Source: Volvox africanus
Taxonomy: Eukaryota > Chlorophyta > Chlorophyceae > Chlamydomonadales > Volvocaceae
NCBI GenBank assembly: GCA_030268105.1
Contig: BSDZ01000078.1
Span: forward strand, 5,255,001 to 5,319,000
DNA length: 64,000 bases
Direction: 5' to 3'
How positions within the stretch are numbered: position 1 is the first letter of the stretch; each line of letters begins with the position of its first letter. Made by a program: the position numbers and the translations under genes. The notes under the pieces were generated by a model that worked only from the letters and a program-made list of their open reading frames with translations, searched no databases and was not told the origin of the DNA. Positions 1 to 9,361 of the stretch are shown here, one piece after another.

Positions 1-180
1 GCTTCGTAGTAGTTGAGAACCGCAAAAGGCCTCTCAAGATGCTGACAGGATGCTTCTGCACCTTGTTGTTGTGCTGGTGTGTGCCGTACATGTACGACTA
101 CTACTAGGCTTCGTCTCGTTCTTTTTGTTGCTTGCGATAGATGCATCTGCGTTGCTGCTTTCCTGCCCCTATACACACAC

Positions 181-183
<3 letters not shown>

Positions 184-222
<39 letters not shown>
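184..222. repeat. (AT)n microsatellite
   Basis: Uninterrupted run of about 19 TA dinucleotides. The surrounding stretch 1-760 holds no exon I can support; it reads as intron or upstream sequence of the gene whose exon starts at 761. Positions 27-120 resemble 1541-1625 inside the next intron (shared words include aaaggcctctcaa and gtacgactacta), so part of this stretch may be an old intronic duplication. Confidence 0.85.
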
Positions 223-226
<4 letters not shown>

Positions 227-760
227 GGGAAGCAGCAGGGAAGCAGCAAGGAAGCAGCAGCGCAGACCCCGTGGAACTTCTTGCTTGGTTTGATAGCAGC
301 GTTGTCATGGGATGACGGGCGATCGAGGCCCCTGCATTGATCCTGCATAGTAATGATCTATGATGGCTGTGGTGGTGTTGAGGGAGGAACGGGCGGGAGG
401 AGTTATGATGGGTTGAGTGTTACTTGATTGAGGCGGCCAGAATTTTGAGTAGTAGTAGTGGTGTGTGCGTGTCGGTGATGCGGAAATAAACACATGCACC
501 CTACTGGTCGTCTTCTCACTTATAAATAAACGAACTGGAATATACAATATTCCTGATCCTCGCAATCCAAGATTAGATATTCCGAAACTAGTGTATGCCC
601 ACTGCTCGCTTGACTGATAAAGCACAAACCGTTTTCATATGTAAGTTTCTGTCAGTTTTGAGCACTTGCTTGTGTGGGGACGTCTTATTTCAAATGCTGC
701 TATTGCCGCTGTACCTACTGCCGCTGTCCCTACTGCCACGCAATACTTCCTTTGCACCAG

Positions 761-1851
761 GTGGATAATCGGCGGCCAGGTGTAGCCCCCAGTGACCATA
801 TACCCCTTCTGATCCACTATCTTAAGTCATACCACGGAATGGGCATCGCTCGGGCAGAGTGCCGCTCCGGTTGTGAGTGCAAGCCGCTGGACATAGATGC
901 GAGCCTCAAGGCCCACCACTCACAGACCGTTATGGCCGCCATCCATGTAACGCAGCACGAAAAGTGTGAGATACAGCTAACCCTGCTAAAAAACACAAAA
1001 AGTGACGGCTATAAGTTCAAGGTATGCATGCACGGTTACTCGTCCATCCATGTTGGGATTCAGTACACGGAGGGGGAGGGTCTCTAAGGTAGGGGGCCGT
1101 AGGGGTAAGTGTGATAAGGATAATAAATAATATATATGTATAGGTTTTAGGGTATAACTACTCCACACACGCATATACATATATAAATGTATATATATAT
1201 ATATATATATGCGTGTGTGGAGTAGTTGTTAACACGGGTCAAGCAGTATACGAGGCTTACTGCCGTGAGACACTGTATGTACAGCCCTCTGCTGCTGAAC
1301 TCATCCAGCCGCAGAGCGCCGTATCCTGTCGAATGATTTGTGGGATATTTTGAGTGGCTGACTGAACCCTGCCTGAGATAGCGGGTTTATTCCTTGCATC
1401 TCACTCTCACTTGCTCATTGCACTTCTCACACCGTTTGACATGCGACATATTTGCATGGAATATCATGGTACTGAGGCGCCACAAGTGGAATCAGTACGT
1501 GTACTGCACGCAATTATGTTGTTGTTGTTGTTGTTGGTGGTGGTGTCACAAAGGCCTCTCAATTCGCTGATTAGGTGCTTTGTGCCCCTTAATGGTTGTG
1601 TGTGCAGTATATTGTACGACTACTATACCTAGCCCTTCCAGTTGCCCACACCATTACTGCCTTTTTCCTTGCGTGCTTTATTATTTTATAGTCAATGCGC
1701 GCCCACACACACACACACACACACTCTATTTATATATATAAATGTATACATGTACTGCTGCTACTGTATTCAGGTATCTGGAATAACGATCGTTGGCTCA
1801 CCAGACTACGAGGCAAACTTCTTCACCATGGACTTCTGGAACCAGCCCTAG
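761..1851 (+). CDS. C-terminal two exons of a conserved protein of unknown function (partial)
   Basis: Exon 761-1021 (87 codons) follows an acceptor ending ttgcaccag and ends at a donor AAG|GTATGC. Exon 1774-1851 (25 codons plus TAG) follows ctgtattcag. Both junctions are phase 0 and the joined frame is open. The first exon encodes a compact Cys-containing segment (AECRSGCECKP, then QHEKCEIQLTLL and GYKFK) and the second ends in ..NFFTMDFWNQP. The SGCxC / QxxxC / KFK pattern resembles the C-terminal domain of a plant and algal protein family whose name I cannot give with confidence, so I assign no function. The 5' exons would lie left of the window. Reading the first exon upstream through its acceptor gives a Cys-rich tail that I reject as intron. 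A 7.5-kb retrotransposon, itself carrying a second copy, starts 98 bp after the stop codon in the same orientation, so it probably lies in the 3' UTR. Confidence 0.6.
1156..1227. repeat. Perfect 22-nt inverted repeat with AT-rich loop, in an intron
   Basis: Positions 1156-1177 and 1206-1227 are exact reverse complements (arms begin AACTACTCCACACACGC). The loop is almost pure TA, so the foldback extends further. It lies in the intron between 1021 and 1774. It could be a short palindromic mobile element or simple cruciform DNA. Confidence 0.85.
1703..1725. repeat. (CA)n microsatellite
   Basis: Short CA run just upstream of the acceptor of the exon starting at 1774. Confidence 0.8.
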
Positions 1852-1949
1852 GCAGCCTGGCCGCAAATCAACAAATTTTAATTGGCGCATTCATAGATGC
1901 ATGGCACAAGCCCAGTTCTGCGTCATGGGAGATGCATTCACCAAGAAGG

Positions 1950-2773
1950 TGTTGTGCTACGGTTAGTTTCCCGCCGATGCGTAGGTCGATGTGATCCTAC
2001 AAGGCGAAGTGCTATTGTGATGAACACATTGCATATGAATGAATCTGCATGATATAAATGTATTCGTGTACATTTATATATGCATTTGGCATGTTGTCAT
2101 TATCCATCGCAACATCGCATCATGGCAAATCCGCCTAGCATGCATGAAAGCCCGAAGCATTGAAGTGCGCACTATGCTCGTGCTACGAAACGATAAGTAA
2201 TATTATCTGATATAATATTACTTCATTACAGCACACGTTGAGAGCGCCGCACTCGTCGCGACACATGCCCTGCAACCGGATATCGTTATCCGGACCCTTG
2301 GATCATGCGAATGCCGGAAAGGCTTATACATTGTTATGCGTAGACATCGCCTATACGCAGTAGGATTGTCACATCTAGGATCGGCCTCCTAATGTGAATC
2401 GTACGGCATTGCGATACTGCGAGTATAACAGATGCGAGGACGGCTAAGCAAGACAAGACATTCGATACCGGAGAACACTCGTGTGTTCTATATTACTATC
2501 GCTATACGCTATTCTACTTAGCCCGAGCTAAGCCTGAACTTCGCTAACCACCGCCGCGTGATGATTGCTTGCTTCCGGCGCTGACGGCGATTTCGTCCAT
2601 TGCATCGTTCCGATCTGTAAGACTGTAAGTTATATCTCTCTTCGTCTTGAAGTCTTCCGCTGTCTCTGTTTGCTCGCGCTTGCCTTGCTGTACTTGCAAG
2701 TGCTCACGCATCGGTGTCGAAAGTCTCCAGACGTGCAGATACTTATGAGCAAACGCGAACGAGAGGTAAAACA
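1950..2773 (+). repeat. 5' LTR of element A
   Basis: 824 bp, TGTTGTGCTACGG at the start and GGTAAAACA at the end. It contains a TATAAA at 2053-2058 (possible promoter) and two TGTAA motifs at 2616-2620 and 2625-2629, the usual chlorophycean polyadenylation signal. Many short palindromes are present, for example around TAATATTATCTGATATAATATTA and CCGGATATCGTTATCCGG. Confidence 0.95.
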
Positions 2774-2776
2774 AAT

Positions 2777-2788
2777 TGGTATCGAGAC
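2777..2788 (+). other. Primer-binding site of element A
   Basis: TGGTATCGAGAC starts 3 bp after the LTR. TGG at the start matches the CCA end of a tRNA, and TGGTATC resembles the methionine-tRNA primer sites of plant elements. The exact tRNA cannot be confirmed here. Element B has the same motif on the minus strand at 11049-11060. Confidence 0.65.
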
Positions 2789-2840
2789 AGGTTCGTTGCC
2801 TAACTGTCTCTCTTTGTCTAATCGGAAGTAGGTTCTTTCT

Positions 2841-2928
2841 ATGGCGAGTTCCAGCGATGAACCACGAGGACCGCTAGATACTTTTGCCGAAGACCTAGGC
2901 CGCGCCGTTTTGGACGCCGCCGCTTCCG
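2841..2928 (+). CDS. Leader coding exon upstream of gag, element A (predicted spliced)
   Basis: An ATG at 2841 opens a 29-codon segment beginning MASSSDEPRG and containing TFAEDLGRAVL. It ends at a possible donor CCG|GTTTGT (phase 1). A 71-bp intron would end at the acceptor gagtcgcag (2997-2999), after which the frame continues as an Ala/Leu-rich segment (ALLAAATETGFRPDHLATLI). The diverged relic at 20683 encodes a similar peptide (TFTEDLGCTVL) and its second exon is recognisable at 24535. Protein-level similarity across diverged copies supports real coding. A second short intron probably joins this to the gag frame that opens after an AG at 3220-3221. In element A the stretch around 3170 has one extra T relative to B, which shifts phase. 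Confidence 0.5.
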
Positions 2929-3239
2929 GTTTGTAATTGTTTAATTGCTTTTGCTTAGATTGCTGCACTTGTTGTGTAAGTGTATGCTCTGAGTCGCAGG
3001 TAATCTCAGTGCACCGGCATTGCTTGCCGCGGCGACTGAGACCGGCTTTCGTCCGGACCATTTGGCGACTCTCATCGCCCAAACTACGGAGATCAGGACT
3101 CAGCTGGGCAAGTACTTGCTGAGTTTACTGAATCTTCTCAAGAGTACTGTCGGTAGGCTCACCGAATTGTTTTGTACTCTTGCCTTTGCGATAGAAGTCG
3201 GCTTCTATTACGCAAACCTAGGGTATCGTTTCGTGCTCC

Positions 3240-4416
3240 ATGTCCGTGGAACACGACGATGCGCCGCACACTAGCCTAGCTAGCCAACCCGATTTTGTTG
3301 TGGCTGCTAGAGCACCGGATAGAGGTCTTGAGACTGTTGGCGCGCGAGCCACTCAAGAGCCCCTTTTCCTTCAGACCCCTGCTCACTTGATTGTGCCGCA
3401 TTCAGCAGTGAACACGAATATGGACAACACTGCTGGACCAAGGGTTCTGCCATTACCTCAAGCTCGAGGGAATGATGACATCCCTGAGGTGATGAGATTG
3501 TCGATTCCCGTTCCTAGGCTCAATATTTCGCTGACCGACAAGACACCAGGGCATAGCATAGCTGATGCAACTCGTGCGTACGTGCGTGACGCTAAAAAGT
3601 ATCTCCAGGCTGTTCATGGTGGTGATAATGACGGTATCAGGTGTCTCTTCGTTGGTAACACCCTCGAGGGCTCCGCGAAGGACTGGTATCGCAATTGGAC
3701 CAACGCCTGGGGCAACTATACTTTTGACGAGTTGGTCGCCGCTTTGCTCGCACGATTCGCTACTGAGGTTCAAGCACGCGATGTGGAAGCTCGTAAGGTT
3801 TTGGCAGCCGGTAGCTACCACATGCGTCGGGATGAAAATGTACCTGCGTACCAGTCACGCTTCGAAGCACTTGTGACTCCCATTGCTGACCTCACTGAAT
3901 CCGAGCGTGTCTTTTGGTTTAGGTGAGGCCTGACGAAACTTTTGGCTAAATGGTGCGCTACTGACTTGGTTGGAGCGCAGATCAAGTCGTATGATGCTTT
4001 GGTCGTTTTTGCTAAGGGCACGGAGATACGACTCCTTGCCGGTGAGGAAGAAGTCAAGTCTGCCCCTCGTGCAAATGCCGTGCAAGTGCAGGATCCGCTT
4101 GGGGAAGCCGTAGCTCTTGACCAGGACTTCGGAGCAACCCGCCCCACGCCTACTGCCGCGACGCGACGCAGCAACCGGCAACACCAGGCGCGCGGGGGCG
4201 CTAGCTCGGGTGTCCGTGGGTCAGGAGGAGCAGGTCCGAGCTCGGACCCGGCTAAAAATAGGAAGCGTGGTGGTGCGCCGTCGACGGCAGCCGCACGGCG
4301 TTCCGACCCCAATGCGAAGCGTACTCGTACGGACGACACGTATATGCCAAAATGGAATTGCAATCGTTCTGAATTCGAGCGTCGGAAATTGGCCAACGTT
4401 TGTCTACGGTGTGCGG
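3240..4416 (+). pseudogene. gag: gag of element A, 5' part, with nonsense codon and split by element B
   Basis: Encodes a chromovirus Gag: N-terminal Pro/Ala-rich part, then a retrotransposon gag (capsid-like) domain containing DWYRNWTNAWGNYTFDEL and the stretch around YQSRFEAL. The frame is broken by TGA at 3924-3926, where element B has an arginine codon (one-base C-to-T change). Beyond it the frame stays open through a basic Ala/Gly/Arg-rich region to the zinc knuckle, where element B is inserted after 4416. The remaining 19 codons and the UAG are at 11893-11951. There the knuckle histidine seen in B is replaced by leucine. The start at 3240 matches B's ATG, but spliced upstream codons are likely. 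Confidence 0.85.
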
Positions 4417-5240
4417 TGTTGTACCTCTCGTTCGCGTTTGCTCATAAGTATCTGCACGTCTGGAGACTATCGACACCGATGCGCGAGCACTTGCAAGTAC
4501 AGCAAGGCAAGCGAGAGCAAACAGAGACAGCGGAAGACTTCAAGACGAAGAGAGATATAACTTACGGTCTTACAGATCGGAATGATGGAATGGACGAAAT
4601 CGCCGTCAGCGCCGGAAGCAAGCAATCATCACGCGGCGGTGATTAGCGAAGTTCAGGCTTAGCTCGGGCTAAGTAGAATAGCGTATAGCAATAGTAATGT
4701 AGAACACACAAGTGTTCTCCGGTATCGAATGTCTTGTCTAGCTTAGCCGTCCTCGCATCTGTTATACTCGCAGCATCGCAATGCCGTACGATTCACATTA
4801 GGAGGCCGATCCTAGATGTGACAACCCTACTGCGTATGGGCGATGTCTACTCGTAACAACGTATAAGCCTTTCCGGCATTCGCATGATGCAAGGGTCCGG
4901 ATAACGATATCCGGTTGCAGGGCATGTATCGCGACGAGTGCGGCGCTCTCAACGTGTGCTTAAATGAAGTAATATTATAGCAGATAATATTACTTATCGT
5001 TTCGTAGCACGAGCATAATGCGCACTTCAATGCTTCGGGCTTTCATGCATGCTAGGCGGATTTGCCATGGTGCGATGTCGCGATGGATAATGACAACATG
5101 CCAAATGCATATATAAATGTATGCGAATACATTTATATCATGCAGATTCATTCATATGTAATGCGTTCATCACAAAAGCATTTCGCCTCATAGGATCGCG
5201 TCGACCTACGCGTCGGCGGAAAATGAACCGTAGCACAACA
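4417..5240 (-). repeat. 3' LTR of element B
   Basis: On the plus strand it runs from TGTTGTACCTCTCG to GTAGCACAACA. It is 824 bp and three bases different from 11064-11887 by eye. It carries the same palindromes and TATAAA-like box as the LTRs of A. Confidence 0.95.
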
Positions 5241-5255
5241 ATTATCCCCCCTCCC
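5241..5255 (-). other. Polypurine tract of element B
   Basis: On the minus strand GGGAGGGGGGATAAT directly precedes the 3' LTR; this is the plus-strand DNA primer site of reverse transcription. A short hairpin (ATGCAGCG..CGCTGCAT) lies just upstream. Confidence 0.85.
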
Positions 5256-5299
5256 GTATGCAGCGTCCTCGCTGCATCATACAGCATCGACTGCAGGGG

Positions 5300-8200
5300 T
5301 CATTGGGCTTGCGTGGCACGTTTGCGGGCTTCTTCGAGCAGGGGTTTCATGTCCTGTGAGAAGTTGCATGCCGGTTCCCATGAGTTGTGCTCGTCGGTAT
5401 ACCCTGTCCACTTAACCAAGTACTCGTGTACTGTTCGCTTACGTCGGTGTCGGCCCACACGACGCGCGCGATAATCTAACACCCGCTCCACATCGTAAAA
5501 CTTCTGTTTACCAGCGATCCAGGTCTCGGGAACTGGTTCGATCGCTGCGGGGGCGTTAGCAAGCTCAGGGACGGGTTCCGTACTACGATACGGACGAACA
5601 AGCGATACGTGAAACGTGGGGTGAATGGTCATATCAGTGGGCAATGCAAGCTCCACAGCCACATTCCCAACCATGCGCACGACAGGATACGGGCCAATCC
5701 AGCGGGGTAAGAGTTTTCGGGATCCGTCGGCCAAGGAACGCAAGTTCTTGGTACTTAGCAACACGAGTTGCCCTTCCGAAAATGTCACATCCTGCCTGGA
5801 TTTGTTGTAGTATTCCGTCATTCGTTGCTGCGCCGCGTTCAAACACGACTTCGCGTCTGTGATTCGGGACATAAAAGACTTGGCAAAAAGTTTAGCAGCA
5901 GGCACGTTCACTTCCAACTCACGCCACACGGGTAGCGCGGGATGAAACCCGTAGTTAAGAAAGAACGGACTTTTGCCTGTAGAGCGGTTAACAGCATTGT
6001 TAAGCGCGAATTCTGCCGCAGTCAAATATGTATCCCAAACAAGTGGTGTGCGACCAGCATAATTGCGCAACATATCACCCAACGTGCGGTTTGTGCGTTC
6101 GGTTTGACCATCAGTCTGCGGGTGATACGCTGTGCTCAGGTTGACGCGCATGCCAACTAGTTTGCAGAGCGCTTCCCAAAACTTAGACGTGAATTGTCCA
6201 CCGCGGTCCGAGATCACATTTTTGGGAACCCCATGTAACCGAACCACATTGTCGAAAAACAAACGTGCGGTTTGCTCAGCCGTGCAGGATGATGTGCATG
6301 GTGCTAGGTGAACCATCTTAGTCAGACGGTCGACCATTACGAACACCGCATCGTATCCCCCCTCAGTTTTGGGTAGCGCGACTACGAAGTCCATGGAAAC
6401 ACTTTCCCAAGGCGCATCCGGGACAGGCAACGGTTGCAACAACCCATGGCCCTTACCGGACAAAGCCTTATTGCGCTGGCACAGACTGCATGTCTGGACG
6501 AAGTTCGCCGCATCCTTAGCCAAACGAGGCCACCAAAAGGAACGTTGCACCAAGTCGATCAATCGCTTGCTACCAGGGTGTCCTGCTAACGGGTCCTCGT
6601 GGAACCGCGCAAGGATGTCGTAGCGTAGCGCGTCGTGGTTCGGAACGATGATTTGCGTAGCTGCACCCTCCGTTCGTAGCCAAAGGCCATTCTGCTTGCG
6701 AAGGTTTTCTACATTAGCCAGGTCCGCGAACCAGGCGTCTGCGTTGTAGGCAACCTTCAACCGCTCCGCGAGGTCCGTCGCGATCGGTACCTCCTCGCTA
6801 CGCGGCCGCACGACGGGCGCTGCCAAAATTGCAGCGTGTAGCGACGGATGTCGACTGAGAGCATCGGCAATATTCAATTTACCAGAAATATACTCCCAGG
6901 TGCAGTTGAACCTAGCTAGATATTCCATCCACCTAGCTTGACGGCGGTTCAACGTCGGAACGCTTTGCAAAAACGTTAGGGGCTTGTGGTCAGTCTTTAA
7001 AGTAAACGGGCGTCCCTCGAGGTAACAGCGCCATTCCTTTAAAGCATGCAGCACGGCCAGAAGCTCCTGTTCCCCGGTGGTGTAGCGAATTTCCGCACCA
7101 GAAAACTTCTTACTCGTGAAGGCGATCGGTCGCCCTTCCTGTAACAATACAGCGCCGCTTCCAAATATTGAGGCATCAGACACTACCTCAACACGAAATG
7201 GCAACGAGTAATCAGGGAATGCAAGGGTGACATCTTCGGCAACGATTCGTTTGAGCTCTTCGAATGCCCGCTGGCATTGCGACGTCCACGACTCGAGCGA
7301 AACGAAAACGCCTTTGCGAGTTAAGTTAGTAAGCGGGGCCGCAATGATGGAATATTTTTCAATGAACTTTCGGAAATAATTGGTCAAGCCAAGGAACTTA
7401 CGCAGCTCCGTGAGGTTCTGAGGCGCGGGCCAATCGCGAACCACAGCGACCTTCCGCGGGTCCATCTTCACACCGGTGGCCGACACAATGTGGCCCAAAT
7501 ATTCCACCTGAGGCTGCGCCCAAAAGCATTTGGCGCGTTTAGCAAACAATTGCTCCCGCCTCATAACGTCGAGCACGAGCCAAAGATGCTCCAAGTGCTC
7601 CTCGCGCGTTTTAGAATATACCAAGATGTCATCCAGGTAGCAAACAACGAACCTGTCGATAAACGTCCTAAACATTCGGTCCATAACCGCCTGAAACGTC
7701 GCAGGGGCATTAGTCAAACCAAATGATAGGACCGTATACTCAAAGTGACCGAAGGGCGTCCGAAAAGCGGTTTTCGGGATATCAGAGGCAGCGATGCGAA
7801 TCTGATTGTAGCCCTGTTGTAAGTCAATTGAGGAAAAATAAGCCGAGCCCTTCAGCTTATCCAACAGGTCGTCAACGCGTGGCAAAGGGTAGCGATTTTT
7901 CACCGTATTCGCATTTAACCCCCGGTAATCAATGCACATGCGCAAGGTCCCATCCTTCTTACCGACAAACAAAATCGGTGCAGAAAACGGGGATGTGCTG
8001 GGGCGTATCATACCCTTCGCGAGTAAATCCGTCACCTGGCGCTTTACCTCATCCAGCTCCAATGGACTCAACCTGTACATTGGCCGGGCTGTAGGCTGCG
8101 CTCCAGGCATGAGAGGGATTGTGTGATCAACAGGACGCATAGGTGGTAGGCCGGGGATATCTTTAAAGACGTCCTCATACTGCGACAGTAGGGCCTCAAC

Positions 8201-9361
8201 CTCAGGATCCGCAGAAATCTGCGCGGTGGTGACACAACAGCTCACCCGCGGCCTTAAAAGCAGTCCGTGGGCACCCTTCCGTAACAAACGGACGGCCTCC
8301 TTACGCCCGACTAGCTCTGGTTCGATTCGCGCGGCCATAGCGGTCACAGCGAAATTAACCATAGGCACCGCCTCAGTTTCGCCCTCCTTTGGTGTGACAT
8401 GTTCGAACGACAGGAAAGGTACCTTAATCGACAGAGTACCCTTGCACATATGCAGGGTTGAGGTCTCCATGTCGATGCGCGCGCGGTACTGTCGTAATGT
8501 CGACGACCCCATTATGTACGGTGCAGTCTCTGCTAAGCCCTGCAGCACGTACGGCCGGGTCACAACACGCAAAGGGCCTAACGATAGGCTAAGGGTAATC
8601 CTGCCCACGATGGGATGCTTACCCCCGTCAGCAAGGGTAACCTGTGGACAATCAGACGACTCTGGGGACAACCCCAGCGCATTCACCTCTGCGACAGAGA
8701 TGAAGTCGTCGCTGGCACCGGTGTCAACAAGTGCCTTCAGAGTACGGCCATTCAAACCGATCTGAACCACAGGGACACGGTTATCTACGAGCGAATGCCC
8801 AGCAGACAACGTCAGTGCACTTAAGGCGGGTCCGTAACCAACGGCACCCCCATCAGGAGCTTCATACCAAACGTCAACCGAGTAGGATAGGTGTGGCCAC
8901 GGAGCCAGCGTACCCTCCCGATCCACACCATTAAACAAAACGGTGCCCGGCTCGAACCGGTGGACATGCCGCATACCCCTTAACGATGCCTCTGCCTTGC
9001 GCCGACAGAAAGCGGGGAGTAAAACACATGCGGCAGTGCCTGGATATTGACGCCTACACCTCCTGTATATGGCCAACTGTTCCGACATCTCACGCAGAGA
9101 CGAGGGGATGAACAAAACCACGTGGTTAGACAGATCGATAGACGACAGGGGACGGCGAGGTGTAAACAAATTACACAACGGGTCGAAGCAGAGAAGTCCC
9201 GTGCGTCCGTCAAGCGTGATGCGTCGCGCAATGACTCGCTCGATGTGTCCAAGTACACAAGGCAACAATGCCTTAACGGCTGGCCGTAAGGATGACCACC
9301 GACCACGCGTTAGTTCAGAAATCCCAGGTGGTGCCCCCTCCGCAGGAACCCGGGCAAGCCC
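5300..9361 (-). CDS. pol: pol polyprotein of element B (in frame with gag after UAG)
   Basis: About 1353 codons after the gag UAG. Numbering from the TTG codon at 9268 gives these domains in order: aspartic protease (DTGAS near residue 182), reverse transcriptase (IDYRG, then YLDD near 544), RNase H (TDHKPL and ADALSRHP), and integrase. The integrase has an N-terminal zinc finger (HPGS..CSLCQ), a DDE core ([18 protein letters not shown]) and a GPYPVV module. A C-terminal chromodomain of about 55 residues ends the protein ([25 protein letters not shown]). Its aromatic cage residues Y, W and Y are all present, so binding to methylated histone H3 is plausible. No Met codon lies near the pol start: in B the first is about 60 codons in, and A's earlier one is not shared. 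This favours a Gag-Pol fusion over independent initiation. The frame is intact to a TGA at 5300. Confidence 0.95.
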   Translation of the reverse strand, partial: GLARVPAEGAPPGISELTRGRWSSLRPAVKALLPCVLGHIERVIARRITLDGRTGLLCFDPLCNLFTPRRPLSSIDLSNHVVLFIPSSLREMSEQLAIYRRCRRQYPGTAACVLLPAFCRRKAEASLRGMRHVHRFEPGTVLFNGVDREGTLAPWPHLSYSVDVWYEAPDGGAVGYGPALSALTLSAGHSLVDNRVPVVQIGLNGRTLKALVDTGASDDFISVAEVNALGLSPESSDCPQVTLADGGKHPIVGRITLSLSLGPLRVVTRPYVLQGLAETAPYIMGSSTLRQYRARIDMETSTLHMCKGTLSIKVPFLSFEHVTPKEGETEAVPMVNFAVTAMAARIEPELVGRKEAVRLLRKGAHGLLLRPRVSCCVTTAQISADPEVEALLSQYEDVFKDIPGLPPMRPVDHTIPLMPGAQPTARPMYRLSPLELDEVKRQVTDLLAKGMIRPSTSPFSAPILFVGKKDGTLRMCIDYRGLNANTVKNRYPLPRVDDLLDKLKGSAYFSSIDLQQGYNQIRIAASDIPKTAFRTPFGHFEYTVLSFGLTNAPATFQAVMDRMFRTFIDRFVVCYLDDILVYSKTREEHLEHLWLVLDVMRREQLFAKRAKCFWAQPQVEYLGHIVSATGVKMDPRKVAVVRDWPAPQNLTELRKFLGLTNYFRKFIEKYSIIAAPLTNLTRKGVFVSLESWTSQCQRAFEELKRIVAEDVTLAFPDYSLPFRVEVVSDASIFGSGAVLLQEGRPIAFTSKKFSGAEIRYTTGEQELLAVLHALKEWRCYLEGRPFTLKTDHKPLTFLQSVPTLNRRQARWMEYLARFNCTWEYISGKLNIADALSRHPSLHAAILAAPVVRPRSEEVPIATDLAERLKVAYNADAWFADLANVENLRKQNGLWLRTEGAATQIIVPNHDALRYDILARFHEDPLAGHPGSKRLIDLVQRSFWWPRLAKDAANFVQTCSLCQRNKALSGKGHGLLQPLPVPDAPWESVSMDFVVALPKTEGGYDAVFVMVDRLTKMVHLAPCTSSCTAEQTARLFFDNVVRLHGVPKNVISDRGGQFTSKFWEALCKLVGMRVNLSTAYHPQTDGQTERTNRTLGDMLRNYAGRTPLVWDTYLTAAEFALNNAVNRSTGKSPFFLNYGFHPALPVWRELEVNVPAAKLFAKSFMSRITDAKSCLNAAQQRMTEYYNKSRQDVTFSEGQLVLLSTKNLRSLADGSRKLLPRWIGPYPVVRMVGNVAVELALPTDMTIHPTFHVSLVRPYRSTEPVPELANAPAAIEPVPETWIAGKQKFYDVERVLDYRARRVGRHRRKRTVHEYLVKWTGYTDEHNSWEPACNFSQDMKPLLEEARKRATQAQ

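Noticed and set aside
674..760. Cys-rich N-terminal extension (CCYCRCTYCRCPYC) of the exon at 761
   Set aside because: It lies upstream of a good acceptor (tttgcaccag) and comes from a TGCCGCTG-like repeat. Better explained as intron.
2544..2774. Short open frames inside the LTRs (about 75 codons, several copies)
   Set aside because: They recur only because the LTR is repeated. They run through LTR palindromes and show no conserved domain; the diverged relic LTR does not keep them.
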